Positions 11,685 to 23,048 of a stretch of DNA of 64,000 bases are shown here, one piece after another; position 1 is the first letter of the stretch, and every line of letters starts with the position of its first letter. The position numbers were made by a program, and so were the translations under genes. Location of the stretch: NCBI GenBank assembly GCA_014529385.2, contig CM043966.1, positions 90,220,587 to 90,284,586 of the forward strand. The letters run 5' to 3'. This DNA comes from Adiantum capillus-veneris. Taxonomy: Eukaryota; Streptophyta; Polypodiopsida; Polypodiales; Pteridaceae. The notes under the pieces are model-generated. The model saw nothing but the letters and a program-made list of their open reading frames with translations. It was not told the DNA's origin and did not search any database.

Positions 11685-11698
11685 TTACCTCTCTCTTG
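11685..11698 (-). promoter_or_regulatory. Polypurine tract of gypsy A
   Basis: On the minus strand CAAGAGAGAGGTAA lies directly against the 3' LTR. This is where plus-strand DNA synthesis would be primed. Confidence 0.75.
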
Positions 11699-12041
11699 AA
11701 ATCATAGTCGTCCTCGACTATGAGGTAAAAGAGATAAAATCATAGTCATTAGTCAATTTGTCTTAGCGGGTAGAGGATCCCCTTTTACCCTACGACATCA
11801 TTCCAAGATGGATGACTAATCCATTTGGTGCTTGGGGGACATAGCTGCCGCAAGCATGTCTGCTCTTTAGTCCATTTCAACCTCCCAAGTAGAGTGACAA
11901 ATTCTACATAGTGTTTGAGAGACGTCGTCATCACAAACATGATTCTTAGTATGCATACTACTTAAATTTGTGCACAATAAAGAGAGAATTAGTCTTATAA
12001 GACAAAAACATTGATCATTTAAAAGAAACATGTACATTTGC

Positions 12042-13669
12042 TTACTCTAATGTAGCATTGTAAGAATTGACAAGGTTCATACTATCCTTAAGCTGGATTC
12101 CTTGCATCCATCTAGCATCTTCAAAAGGATAATTTTTGAACTTAATAAGATATCGTTGAATAATCTTACCATGTCGTAGTACCTTGTCTTCATGCCGAAG
12201 GATAGCTTCGGGTTGTAGCACCTCTTCTTGGTCTTCGATTTCGGGAGGGTCTTCATTAATTGGTTCATTTGGATGCTCTTCTTTGCAGGGCTTAAGTAGG
12301 CTCACATGAAAAGCATTGTGTATGAGCCAATGGTTAGGAACCTTGAGTTGATAAGCCACCTCATTGATTGGCTTCAAAATTTGAAAAGGACCATAGTATC
12401 TTTTTGCTGGTTTAGCATAATACTTTTGATGGCCCATAGGATTTTTGCCCGTCGTTTGCCTCAATCGAGCCTTAGGAATTTAAGTAAGACCCAATCATTT
12501 TCTTTGAACGTTAAGGCCCTTCTGTGCTTATCAGCAGCAACTTTTTCCCTTAGTTGAGAGATGGATATAGCCTCCTTAATCTTTTGAAAAGATGCTTGTA
12601 GGTCAAGGCTATACTCATCGACAACGAAGATCTTCCCATGTACTTTAAGTAGCAAGGGACTTTTAGGTCTTTCCTGAGTCCTCTATGATTTTAAAAGGTG
12701 CTTTTCTCGTAGAAGTATGGATAGTATTATTATATGTATACTCTACAAGAGGTAAGTAATTTTTCCATTGTGAGCGTTGATCTACTTCTGTAACATAGGT
12801 CTTAAATAGATCAAGAATCATAAGATTGGCTATCTCACTTTGGCCATTGTTTGGTGGTGATAGGCCGAAGAGAAATTCAATCTTGTACCTAGATTTTTGA
12901 AGAGACCTTTCTAGGAATTACTGGTCATTCTAGGATCTCTATCTAACACGATGGATGTTGGAAATCCACGGTGTTTGAAAATATGGTATATGAAGAGAGT
13001 TTCCATTTGGTGTGCCTTAATAATTTTCTTGAAAGGGATAAAGTGTGCTTGCTTGCTAAACCTGTCGACTATTGTCCATATTCCCGTATTCCCATGGATA
13101 GACTTGGGTAATTCAAAGATAAAATCCATGGATATACTCTCCCATGGTGAATTAAGGATTGGCAATGGCTGGACTAATCCAGGTTGCTTTCCTCTATCAT
13201 ACTTGGTCTTTTGGCATACCACACATTTTGAAACATACTCTTGTATGTCCACTTTCATGGTAGGCCAATAAAAGTATGTCTCTACTCCTCGAAGAGTGGG
13301 TCGAATGCCTCTATGACCCGCATAGGGAGGAGCATGGGATTCATACATGACTTTCTCACGAAGGGAGTGGGTAACACATAGCCTATTGCCATGGAGAAGA
13401 TAACCATCCTGCAAGGTGAATGGTTCCTCTTTCTTCCCCAAAGCAAGGGCTGACATTATTTCTTTAAAGTAAGGGTCATTAGCATACTCATCTATCATAG
13501 AAGATAGATCATTGAGAGTTGCTATAGACACAACATTAACTTTTGGTCGTCGTGAAAGTGCATCAGCTACTTGATTGTGCTTCCCAGCAATGTGAGCAAT
13601 GTGGAAATTAAATTGTGAAAGAAAATTTGCCCACCTCATTTGTTTGTCGGAAAGCTTTGTTTGCGTCAT
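12042..13669 (-). pseudogene. Gypsy A integrase with C-terminal chromodomain
   Basis: The frame at 12911-13669 begins with the end of RNase H (V-A-D-A-L-S-R-R). The HHCC zinc-binding segment follows (H-A-P-P-Y-A-G-H, then C-V-V-C-Q-K), and then the catalytic core with S-M-D-F-I and V-D-R-F-S-K-Q-A-H-F-I. The core breaks off after the D-R-D-P-R block at about 12911, and the region with the catalytic Glu is damaged. The frame at 12042-12464 supplies the C-terminal end: [16 protein letters not shown], and a chromodomain-like block (P-E-A-I-L-R, then Y-L-I-K-F-K-N-Y-P). The chromodomain places the element among plant chromoviruses, which integrate into marked chromatin. Confidence 0.88.
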
Positions 13670-13696
13670 GAAGTACTTGAGACTTTAATGGTCTGT

Positions 13697-14665
13697 TCAT
13701 AAAATGAATGGAGTCCTCAATAAATAGTGCTTCCATGTGTCTAGGGCATGTAGAACAACTAAAAGCTCTTTCTCATAAATGCCTAAGACCTGCTCATCCG
13801 TATTGAGCCTTCGGCTCTCATATGCTATGGCATGCCCTTCTTGAAGCAAGACTGCTCCAAGGCAATCACCACAAGCATCACATTGGACCTCAAATGGCTT
13901 TGAGAGATCCGGAAGCATGAGGACTGGTTGAGAGGTAAGCTTCTCTTTGAGCTTGTCAAAAGATTTTTTCTCCTTAGCAATCCATGAATACTTAACGTTC
14001 TTCTTTGTTAAGTCATGTAACGGTCCTGCGTTTTGAGAAAATTTTGCTATGAAGCTTTTATAGTATGCACACATACAATAAAGCTTCTTAGCTCATGTAG
14101 ATTCCTTGGATTAGGCCATGCTTTTATTACCCCTAACTTCGATGGATCCATACAAATACCATCTTGAGAGATCATATGACCTAAGAATTGAATCTCTTGA
14201 AGGAAAAAATTGTTTTTCTTTTGGTTGAGAAAAAGCTTGTTCTTCCTCAATGCTTGAAAAATCACTTGGAGATGTTGCTTGTGTTCCTCCAAGGACTTGG
14301 AGTAGATGATGATATCATCAAAGAACACTCCAGTGAACTTGCAGTAGGGTCTAAATATTTTCTACATCAAACCAAAATGTGGCAGGTGCATTGGTCAAGC
14401 CAAAAGGCATGACTAGATATTCATAAAGACCAAATGTTGTACGAAATGCGGTCTTTAGGATATCTTCCTCCACTATCCTTATTTGATGATAGCCACTTTT
14501 AAAGTCAATCCTACTGAAGTAGGTAGAGCCTTGTAGCTTATCAAATAGATCTTCTATCCGAGGTATGGGAAATCCGTTTTTGATAGTGATATGGTTTAGT
14601 GCGCGATAGTCCACACACATGCGGTATGTACCATCTTTCTTTTGCACTAAAGGACTGGAGAACAA
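13697..14665 (-). pseudogene. Gypsy A reverse transcriptase and RNase H
   Basis: The frame at 14351-14665 has the RT start blocks ([21 protein letters not shown] and [13 protein letters not shown]). The frame at 14047-14328 has the catalytic box F-F-D-D-I-I-I-Y-S and F-L-G-H-M-I-S. The frame at 13697-14074 has the connection and RNase H (D-A-C-G-D-C-L-G-A-V-L). The catalytic box reads F-F-D-D where Y-x-D-D or F-x-D-D is usual, so the two aspartates are kept. Frameshifts separate the three blocks. Confidence 0.9.
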
Positions 14666-14809
14666 AAGGGAGAGGAGCTAGGCTTCACCATCCCTTTGTC
14701 TACCAATTCTTGTACTTGCCTCATACTCTCCTCTTTTTGAGCTTGGGTAACTTGATAAGGAGGTTTGTTAGGCGGTGAGCTTCCTGATAGGAACTCAATT
14801 CGATGGTAA

Positions 14810-15838
14810 TCATCCCCTCATTTTGGAGGTAAGTCCATTAGGGAAATCATCGATGAACACATCTTGGAATCCTTTTAGAAAGTTAGACAAGTCTAACTCT
14901 TCTTGATTCCTACCATTTTCACTTGATAAACCATTAGCGTCATTAGTGGATTCTTTGACAAAAATCATGTACGCAAAAATCAAGCTTTTCATTCACTTAT
15001 CAAAAGCTGGTGGATTTACAAGTGGTATAATACGACCAGACTCATTAGCATATATATACAGGTTCTTCCCCCTGTAGGTGAATTTGATTCTCCTTTCACG
15101 GAACTTCATGTTGGTAGCCATGCAATCAAACCATGGCGTCGCTAGGATAGCATCCTCATGTTGGAGAGGGGAGATGAAAAAGTCTTCTTTGTCGACATAG
15201 CTTTGGACATGAAGCCTCAACTTCCCAATCAAGGGAGTAATGGAAGCTTGTTGTCCCTTAAAAGATGTGTCAACCGTTACAATATCTTCCATCTCAAAAG
15301 CTTGAATGCCCAACTTGGTGGCCAACTCCGTTGATATGAAGTTGTGAGTAGAGCCATCGTCAAACAAGATGAAGGCATCATGCTCCCTTACCTTTCTCCA
15401 AGCATAGGAGAGAGGTGATCCTTTGCAATGAGAATCCTCTTTTAGAGCTTCGATAGTGGAAGCTCTAGGAGTCTCATTGCGAGCATTTCTTTTGGGGCAA
15501 GAACGATAACCATGTCCTTGCTCCCCACACTTAAAACATTTGTGATCCTTGCAAAAAGTTTCAAGCTCTTCAGGAGACAATTTATTTTTACCTTTGTAAA
15601 CTCCTTTCTCCTTGGACCGATTGTTGTTGTTGTTGTTGGAATGGCCTTGGGAAGAATTTTGGGCATTAATTTTTCCCTTTGCATCACTTTTTTCTTTATT
15701 TTCCATGGGCTTGACATTCTGTCTAGCCCCCTGTTGGAAATTGATGCATGAAGCAACCATGGTATGGTGGATTACTTCGTTGATAGAACTAGGCCGTTGA
15801 GAGTTGACATACTCGGCCATCTCTTTAGGTAATCCCAC
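14810..15838 (-). pseudogene. Gypsy A nucleocapsid zinc knuckle and protease
   Basis: The main frame (14993-15838) holds a CCHC knuckle (C-F-K-C-G-E-Q-G-H-G-Y-R-S-C), the nucleic-acid-binding part of Gag. The retropepsin segment L-F-D-D-G-S-T-H-N-F-I-S follows. The protease triad is D-D-G here instead of the usual D-S/T-G. A further frame (14810-14992) covers the linker to reverse transcriptase. Confidence 0.85.
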
Positions 15839-16866
15839 ACAAAATTATTACTTTTGCTCGGCAAAGTCTATTTTTTGAAAGACAGTAGCCTTGATATGTA
15901 AATCCCAAAACTTGTCCACATATTTGTGAAGAGACTCATGAGAGAGAAGCCTCAAACTCCGCCATTCGGTGAGCACTTTGTCCTTTGCATCGCTTGCAAG
16001 GAATGGCTTCATGATGGAAACTTGGAGAGTTTTCCATGACTTTGGAGCTTCGCCGTTGCCACAAAGGCTAGCCCCACCATTGACGAGCCGATTTTTGGAA
16101 GTGCATAGCTACATGGCATAGCTTGGAGGAATCCGTAAAGCCCTCGTCTCCAAAGGCCGCATCAAATTGTTGGATGAAGGCCAATACTTTGTCGGTAGCA
16201 CCAAAGGTGCCATCATAGGTGAGAAAAGAGATACTTTTTTCTCCCTCTTTGAACTTCTTAGCTTTGTGACCTTTGCCATGCAGGGTAAGATTTGCGATGT
16301 CCTCCCCTCTTGTATTCTCTAGGAGAATAGCCATAGCTTTCATCGGTAGAGGAGGAAGGTGAAGAAGAAGGAGAAAAGGGTGACCTCTTTCTTGCCTTTT
16401 TCTTCTTTTGTTTACTCTCTTCCCTTTTGGAGTGATGAGGAGAAGGACTATGGGTTAACCATTTCCTCTTGGGAGGAGTTGGCGATCGTTTAGTCCGCCT
16501 TCTTCGTGGAGCCACATCTTTGGAGGAACTTAGGGATTCATTACTTTCTTGATCTTTGGATTCCTCCTCTTGTATGGGAGAGAGTCTTCTTTTGGGAGTC
16601 TCATCAAGAGGCCTCCTAAGCTATTTCTCCTCTTAGAGAGGAAAGGAAATCCCATAAGCATGAAGTTGTTGAGTAACTTTGGCTTGCAAAGTGGGGTTGC
16701 CCATAGCTTGTTGCAACCTGGTAACAAGATAATTAACAAACATGAGGGCATCATAATTAGCACCTTTATGTGCAAAAACAAAGCTGTCAATGTTCATTCT
16801 ACTCTCTTGGTTATTATCAGCTATGTTAATTAAACTTATGTGTTTACTTAGTGTATACTTTGGCAA
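15839..16866 (-). pseudogene. Gypsy A gag (capsid) region, broken
   Basis: Short minus-strand frames (16068-16343, 16258-16515, 16530-16790, 16633-16866) together cover a gag-like N-terminal part. It has a basic, Lys/Arg/Ser-rich segment (16258-16515) and a capsid-like segment around 16068-16343. Frame changes are frequent, so no single open gag exists. Assignment rests on position between the PBS and the zinc knuckle. Confidence 0.65.
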
Positions 16867-17225
16867 TTTAAAACCTTAGTTGTTACTCCTCTTGGCCTTT
16901 GAAAATAGGCACTTAAGTATCTACACCCACGGCTCGAATTGGTTAATTATAGAGAGTAGTGGAGTGGGTCTAACATAGCGAAGTTGCCGAGGGATAGCTT
17001 CTTTCGGACTTCTTATGGATCAATAATGGTAAAGCTGTAGGCAAGTCTAAGAAGACTCTGTTATTAATACCAAAACTCCCGAGGTGTGCACCATATCCCA
17101 CATAGTGGGCTCAAAAAAACCGATAATAGATCCTACTCCCACTTACCCTAATATAATTAACAAAATCAACCATTAATAGGCTACTTAAGGACCTCTCTTC
17201 TTAAGCAAGAAAAGAGAAACCAAAT

Positions 17226-17238
17226 TCTCTGATACCAA
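17226..17238 (-). promoter_or_regulatory. Primer-binding site of gypsy A (tRNA-iMet type)
   Basis: On the minus strand TTGGTATCAGAGA follows the 5' LTR without a gap. It matches the 3' end of plant initiator-Met tRNA apart from the last base (normally C). It fixes the element's orientation. Confidence 0.85.
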
Positions 17239-17975
17239 TGTAATGGAAATGGCCTATGAACTTTGAGAATAGCGGAATTAAGAGAATTAGAGTGAGCATT
17301 TTTGTGAGATTACTTTGAGAATATGGAGGGTGAACTTAATTGATGGTAGCACATAAACATAGTACGTAATTAACTTGGCATGAACAATACTTTTGCAAGA
17401 GAGAGAGTATTAGAGAACATGACAATAGATGAGGACAAGATTTACTTGGAGCCGGTCCTCCCTCCAAAAGGCGTTTGTATTATAGATTCTCCTATCAAGA
17501 GAGACTTTGTTACCATATAATCTTTGTGTTCCTTGTGACCTTGGTGATGCTATGAAGATGGAAAGCTTCATGCATCACGAGCTTAACATAAACTTTTCAA
17601 AAAGCATTAACTTCCCCAAGCCTCAGTCCCAAGGTCTCAAACACCTTCGAAGGTGGAGAGAGCTAGCAGGGAATGAGGGTAGGGAAGAGGATAAAGAAAC
17701 ATTCCAGAGGAGAAAGAAATATTTCCTCACTTATCATCACTCTTCTTTCTTAACATAGCATAATAGCATAGTAATGAAGATGAAGAAGATGGAAAGCTTA
17801 AGCATTGAAGCATGGCTCTTGGTTGGATTTTGCATTCCATAGCCAAGAGTGTTTGTGTAGGCTCTCCACTTCTCAACAAACTCGGAGAAGGAGATGGAGC
17901 TCTTGCATTTTTCACTCCACATAATGAGAGAATGTGTGTGTGTGTGTGGGACAGTATCACCCCCCTCTCATGCTT

Positions 17976-18032
<57 letters not shown>

Positions 18033-18575
18033 TTCTTTTATTATTTCCTTTGGACATGTGTCCTCTTTTTCCTCTCTGAGAGAAAGAACTTAATTATTTA
18101 TTTTTATGTATCTAAATTCTCATTGGACCCCTTTAAAACCTATCCAATAGCATTCAAACACATCATGAGGGCCACATGTGGAGGACCATTTGAACATGTG
18201 TCTTTTATGCTTCTTAAGTCATTTGGTTGAATGAAATACTTCAAGGACTTATTCAATTAAGCATGGCACGTTCATGCCTCTTGAGAGTTATCTTTGAATT
18301 GAATACTTCAAGAACTTTAATCATTTAAGCATATGAGAAACACCTCAAGCTTTTGGGTAAAGTTCCCACTAAAACTTAGCAAACCAACAAGCATCTCATG
18401 CTTGGGTAGGATTCCCACCTCAAGGTCAACCCCTTTACCATTGGCTCCGTGTTGAGATAGATCCGTAAGCACATGTTTATATTCTAACCCTTGTTCCAGT
18501 TTATTATCCCATATTAAACGATCAGTTTAATATAAGAAAATCATTTGGGTTGGTTAGATATTAGATTTTATGACA
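17239..18575 (-). repeat. 5' LTR of gypsy A
   Basis: A 1337-bp LTR matching 10233-11684. It has an internal deletion of about 127 bp at about 18429 and a longer CT tract (17980-18029). Confidence 0.92.
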
Positions 18576-18770
18576 CACAAGTGTTCACTGGTGGTTTTTG
18601 TTTCATCCTCATCACCTTGTGCATATCTTGGTTGAGCAAGAAGTGGCCTACAATGGCCACTTTTAGTTATGAGGCTAAGTACAGGGTAGTTTTCACAGGT
18701 AGTGTTAAGCGAGGTCAACTTGGCTTAAGTGCCTACGAAGGATAGTCATGTTGATCTTTTCACAAAGCTT
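18576..18770 (+). pseudogene. Copia J RNase H, C-terminal part
   Basis: It continues copia J after gypsy A. The blocks are T-G-G-F-C-F-I-L, C-I-S-W-L-S-K-K and the S-Y-E-A-K-Y segment (normally S-x-x-E-A-E-Y). It is close to the better preserved copy at 23828-24251, so copia J and copia I are the same family. A deletion removes the middle of RNase H near 18705-18735. Confidence 0.75.
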
Positions 18771-18879
18771 TACCTCGTGAGCAATTTGAAGCGTTTTGCA
18801 AAGTTTTGGTCAATTGTTATTTGTAGAATGAGATCTATAAGGTCTAGCATTTCTCCAATATTGACTGCTAGCTCATGTT

Positions 18880-19000
18880 CATTGAATCACTCCCAAGGGG
18901 GATTCGTTATCATATGATGGTAGGGATGTGTAACACACTTAGGACTGTCAAGGCACTTTTTCCCTCAGGGTATGATACACATAGCTAGCCATTGAGCTTA
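18880..19000 (+). repeat. Copia J polypurine tract and start of 3' LTR
   Basis: CCAAGGGGGATT (about 18892) is followed by sequence resembling 24309-24420 of copia I: ACACTTAGGAC, TTTTTCCCTC and so on. The LTR's outer end could not be placed. Confidence 0.5.
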
Positions 19001-20042
19001 CAACACATTCGAGATACAGAGCAAGGTTACATACAAAATTTCAACTTTGCAAAGTATATACTACCCTTTTACAAAACATGCTTTTGCATGCATAATAGAC
19101 TATCTCCAACTCCAAGAGGTGAAGTTCACAACAAAACTAAGGTTAAAGAGAGTGAGCCCTACAACAATGTTAAGGATTACAAAATCGATCACTGCATTGT
19201 CTACCAAGCATCACATAGAGCCAGAAGTACAAGAATTTGATAAAGACACTACATCTATTGGGGAGACCGTCAAAGGCAAGAAGGCCAAAAAGGAGTGAAG
19301 AATCTGAAGGGGAATCACAACATGAATAAAAAGATAGGCCACCCATGACAAATATCGGGAGAGCAATGGAAAAACCGTTCAATGTGGGAAGAGAGTTAAG
19401 GGCAAAGAGAAAGATGGACCCCAACAAAAGCGAAACAAAAGAGGACACACAAGCTTTAGCTATGTTAAAAAGACTATAATAAGATCAAAGGCAACATGGT
19501 ATAACTAAGAGTGAAGGAGGAGCAAAGAATACCGAGATGGAAGGTAGAAATTTCTACTAAAGTAGATGCAAAGGAAACCAACCAAGAGAGAAGCTCCAAA
19601 ATGAAAATAGAGTCCAAAGACTCTTGTTGATGAAGACAAAGGATCTTCAAAATTGAGAAAGAGGAGGAAGAAAGTGCAAGTAGCTCCTCTATTGCAAGTC
19701 TTCTTTTTATTAGCTTACTTACTAAGGAGCTTGAATCGCTAACAACAAGAAGTGAAGTTTGCGCTCATGCCATGTACACACAACCTTGGAGATCATGTTG
19801 GGGGCAACATGAGCTATGAGGGGGCTTCTTGGCAAATGCCAACGGAGAGTTTGTTGGAGTGGCTTTGCCAATTTTGATGGGAATTATTTTTAATTGATGA
19901 GATTCCATTTTTGTAACATTTTGACATTACCATTATGTCATAGCCCCAATTGTATTATCAAAGTTGTATGTATGAACTTGAGAATCCACTGGTGAATCCA
20001 CTTTCTCCAATTTCAGTGAGCTTTGGCGAGCGTTCGTAGGTC
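19001..20042. other. No gene recognised
   Basis: AT-rich DNA with two overlapping plus-strand frames of about 80 codons (18992-19240, 19047-19298), rich in Lys and Thr and without a known domain. Further lysine-rich translation continues to about 19700 in broken frames. It may be decayed gag-like sequence. Confidence 0.4.
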
Positions 20043-20145
20043 AACAAAAATTTTAGGCAGTATTGTGCAGGCTATTTTGTGTTCATTTCGGCCTTCGTTT
20101 CCACTACAGACAGTATTGTGCAGGCTATTTTGTCAGTGGCGTTTT

Positions 20146-20463
20146 TGTTAGGATTTGGATCGTGCTAGATATGGTGGATGAAAGAGAAACATGGTGCAAG
20201 TGTGTGAGTGTGTGTAAGAAAGGTTATCACTCAAGTGAATTAGGTTCCAAGATAGATTAGCTTGGACTCATAAACACAATCTTGAGTATTGACTTAGCTT
20301 AGCACAAGCTCACAATAGACAAGCATGTAGTGCAAAATGAGTTGTTGTTTATTGATTCAAGAAATGAGCTTTAAGTAGCTCTACAGCTTTGCTCCACAGT
20401 ATGTGGGATAAATCCACTCTCCTCTCCTTTACTCACACCTTAGGACAAAGCTCACACTTTACA
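20146..20463 (-). repeat. 3' LTR of element H
   Basis: A 318-bp LTR. On the minus strand it is preceded by the polypurine tract CAAGGGGAGGAT (20464-20475). Confidence 0.93.
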
Positions 20464-20514
20464 ATCCTCCCCTTGAGGTTTGGATTAAGACAAGATACTG
20501 AAGATGCACGATCC

Positions 20515-20690
20515 ACACAGGCTAACAAAATCCACATAGGATGGTGATATCCACACAGGAAAATAAAGTCCACAATGGATGGTGATATCCACACAGGATG
20601 GTAAAGTCCACACAAGAAAATTCCACAAAGGATGGTGATGTCCACATAGGATGATAAGTTGGTATCCACACAGGAAAACAGTCCTCCCCT
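20515..20690. repeat. Short tandem array inside element H
   Basis: Seven or eight imperfect copies of a roughly 20-bp unit, TCCACACAGGATGGTGATA-like, follow each other just inside the 3' LTR. Open frames across it give repeats such as V-D-I-T-I-L-C-G and are not genes. Confidence 0.75.
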
Positions 20691-21739
20691 ACAAGTAGAG
20701 AGTCCGCATCTTCAAAATGGGTCTTCCCAAACACTACCTTCGTCTTCGTCCTTTTTGTCTTCTACTATGTGAGCTGATCCTCTGTCAGGTCTCTTGTTTT
20801 CGTTGCTTCTACTGTTGCTTTTAACTGCTTCATGGTCTCACTTCGTATCCTCCCCTCGAATGAGTACTTATGTCCCCTTTTTTGTGGTACAATCAGGCTT
20901 TATTCCATGCGTCATAATGACATGCAACAATATGCGAAAATATCCTATGAAAAGGTTTATGCAAAAATTAATGCTCTCTTCCATCTTGGTTATACTCCGA
21001 GAGCCCAAGCATGCGGAATTTCTCATACAATTTGTCACAAATTCTTCACACATGGAGAGATTTTAGCGATTTGGAGACTCTCCAATGCCAATGTCTATCC
21101 CATTACAAAAGCACATAATGTCATCCATGTAGACAAATACAATTACATACATTGCAAGAAATTTGTTGTGCTTGGCTGTAAGATTTTAATTTGTACTTCA
21201 GATTTTTCCCTTCAATGTGAAGCTCCTCTTCACTGTCGGTGAAGCCCCTCTTCACAGATAGGGGAAATGATTCTTTGTTTTTACTTTTGATGCTCGAAAG
21301 AACTTCTTGAAGCTTGGTAATGCCGCGGTCGGTGAGAACGGCCCCTTTGGCAGCCCTTGGATGCTCGATAAAATTTTGAAGTTTCACCCTCCCTTAAATT
21401 GGTTGGAAATGCCTTTTGAAGCGCGATGAGATCTGCCTTTGAATGCCTTTTGGAAGGCCTTGAAAACCTTACTGCAGCTTTGGTGGGAGCAAGCCCTTAA
21501 AGGGGTCTCGATGGCTTGAAGTCTCTTGGAGGTTTTCCTTGGAGCCGGTGCATAGGGTGGGAACACCCCTTTGTGGGAATTGGGAGTTAGCACGTGAAGA
21601 GAGGATTATGCAGGCTTGGCCAGGAGCAGCACCGTGGGAGCAAAGGCTTAAAGAGCCTTGCCTTGGAGCTTTGAGGCCCGGAGTGAACGTGGGAACCGGT
21701 GCTCAAGGCGAGCTTCATGCCCTTGAGGCAGCACCGTGG

Positions 21740-21960
21740 GAAGGGGGGCTTGCAGTGTCCGTTAGCTGGCAGTCAAAGCGCCTTTGGGCAGTTGGTCAAC
21801 CGGGCAAGTGTCGGGTAATTCGGGCAAGGCGAGGGCAGGCCGGGCGGCACGGGCACAACCGGGCAGGCGCGGGCAGGGCCGGGCAGGAGCGTCGGGCAGC
21901 GGACAAAGCCAAAAGGCGTGCGCCGTGGGAAATCCCCCTTGCGGACCCGCCACGCTCAAA
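21740..21960. repeat. GC-rich CGGGCA-type minisatellite in element H
   Basis: A sharply GC-rich island in AT-rich surroundings with many CGGGCA / CGGGCAGG words, e.g. at about 21800-21900. Overlapping open frames on both strands (Gly/Arg/Ala-rich) result from the base composition and are not credible genes. The flanking interior (21245-21735, 21961-22200) is also unlike retroelement coding sequence and may be captured DNA. Confidence 0.6.
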
Positions 21961-22601
21961 AGCTGTTTTGCATTGTTGAATGGCGTCCGCCTTGTCTCCC
22001 TGATTGAGGCGAGGGTATTTGACCACGGAACATCAATGCCAAGTATAGTATGGCTATTTTGGGCTAACCAACAAGCCTCACACGCTTGGTTGTGGAAGAG
22101 CTCCGAAAAAGAAATTCTTAAGCTGAAGTTGGCAGGCAATTTCCCACACAAACTCACACACACAGACACACCTATTTTTAGGCAATTTTGAGGATAGCTT
22201 TAATGGAGTTCTCGGGCTCCGTTTGCAGAGCTTGAAGGCTCCACGGAGAGCTTGTGTTCAGCACTTCGAGATGAGGTTAAGGTTGTTAGGCAATTGCAAA
22301 GGTGGAGAGATTAATTGGAGGTGAAAATCACTAGAAAATTGACACGAGAATGGCTTAGAAATGCAAAAATTGAATGCTAATCTTCTCCCTAATCAAGCCT
22401 ATCTAGCCATGGAGGGTAGTGGCCTCTTGGGTGTGCCAAGGACATGCCCACACATAACTAGATTAGGGCCTAATTAGTGAAATGCAACTAGTTATGAAAA
22501 ATGTTAATGGGCCATGACAATGAAATGCTAATTGGTCTAGTAGAGATGCTAATGATACACACACTAATGCATAATGAAAATCCTAGCTAGCACACCATAG
22601 C

Positions 22602-22613
22602 TCTGATACCAAA
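22602..22613 (-). promoter_or_regulatory. Primer-binding site of element H
   Basis: TTTGGTATCAGAGC on the minus strand adjoins the 5' LTR (22614-22931), the initiator-Met tRNA type. Confidence 0.85.
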
Positions 22614-22931
22614 TGTTAGGATTTGGATCGTGCTAGCTATGGTGGATGAAAGAGAAACATGGTGCAAGTGTGTGAGTGTGTGTAAGCAAGGTTATCACTC
22701 AAGTGAATTAGGTTCCAAGATAGATTAGCTTGGACTCATAAACACAATCTTGAGTATTGACTTAGCTTAGCACAAGCTCACCATAGACAAGCATGTAGTG
22801 CAAAATGAGTTGTTGTTTATTGATTCAAGAAATGAGCTTTAAGTAGCTCTACAACCTTGCTCCACAGTATGTGGGATAAATCCACTCTCCTCTCCTTGAC
22901 TCACACCTTAGGACAAAGCTCACACTTTACA
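22614..22931 (-). repeat. 5' LTR of element H
   Basis: A 318-bp LTR nearly identical to 20146-20463. Confidence 0.93.
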
Positions 22932-23048
22932 GTTTTCTACATAACATGTCGCTTACAGTCTTCTACGGTTTGTGCTATATAGCACGTGTTGTTTTCACTT
23001 CGTTTCTCCTCTTTTAGGGCAGTTTTCACATTTGGTGCATCATTTACC

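Larger units (their letters stand above)
10233..18575 (-). mobile_element. Ty3/gypsy chromovirus A, complete but inactive
   Basis: An 8343-bp LTR retrotransposon on the minus strand. Its LTRs are 10233-11684 (3') and 17239-18575 (5'), both running TG...CA on the plus strand. The flanks share CACA (10229-10232 and 18576-18579), a 4-bp target duplication rather than the usual 5. It interrupts the RNase H of copia J. The 5' LTR lacks about 127 bp present in the 3' LTR (around 11410-11536). All polyprotein blocks from gag to chromodomain are recognisable but carry stops and frameshifts. Confidence 0.9.
20146..22931 (-). mobile_element. LTR retrotransposon H, young and mostly non-coding
   Basis: A 2786-bp element on the minus strand with two 318-bp LTRs (20146-20463 and 22614-22931), both TGTTAGG...TTTACA. 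It is flanked by the perfect 5-bp duplication GTTTT (20141-20145 and 22932-22936). By eye the LTRs differ at about six positions, so insertion is recent on this window's scale. The 2.15-kb interior has no open polyprotein. A copia-like RT box (F-V-Y-M-D-D-I) is readable near 21110-21150 on the minus strand. It sits in the 5' leader of copia I. Confidence 0.92.

Noticed and set aside
17226-17238. Sequences such as CTCTGATACCA considered as tRNA gene ends
   Set aside because: They are primer-binding sites next to LTR starts (also at 22602, 50495, 53838, 55256, 56884); no cloverleaf surrounds them.
20515-20690. Regular short repeat considered as a CRISPR array
   Set aside because: Units follow without unique spacers and lie inside a plant LTR element.
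21539-22191. Frames of 135-146 codons on both strands
   Set aside because: GC-rich minisatellite lacks stop codons in several frames; the products are Gly/Ala/Arg-rich and mutually overlapping.
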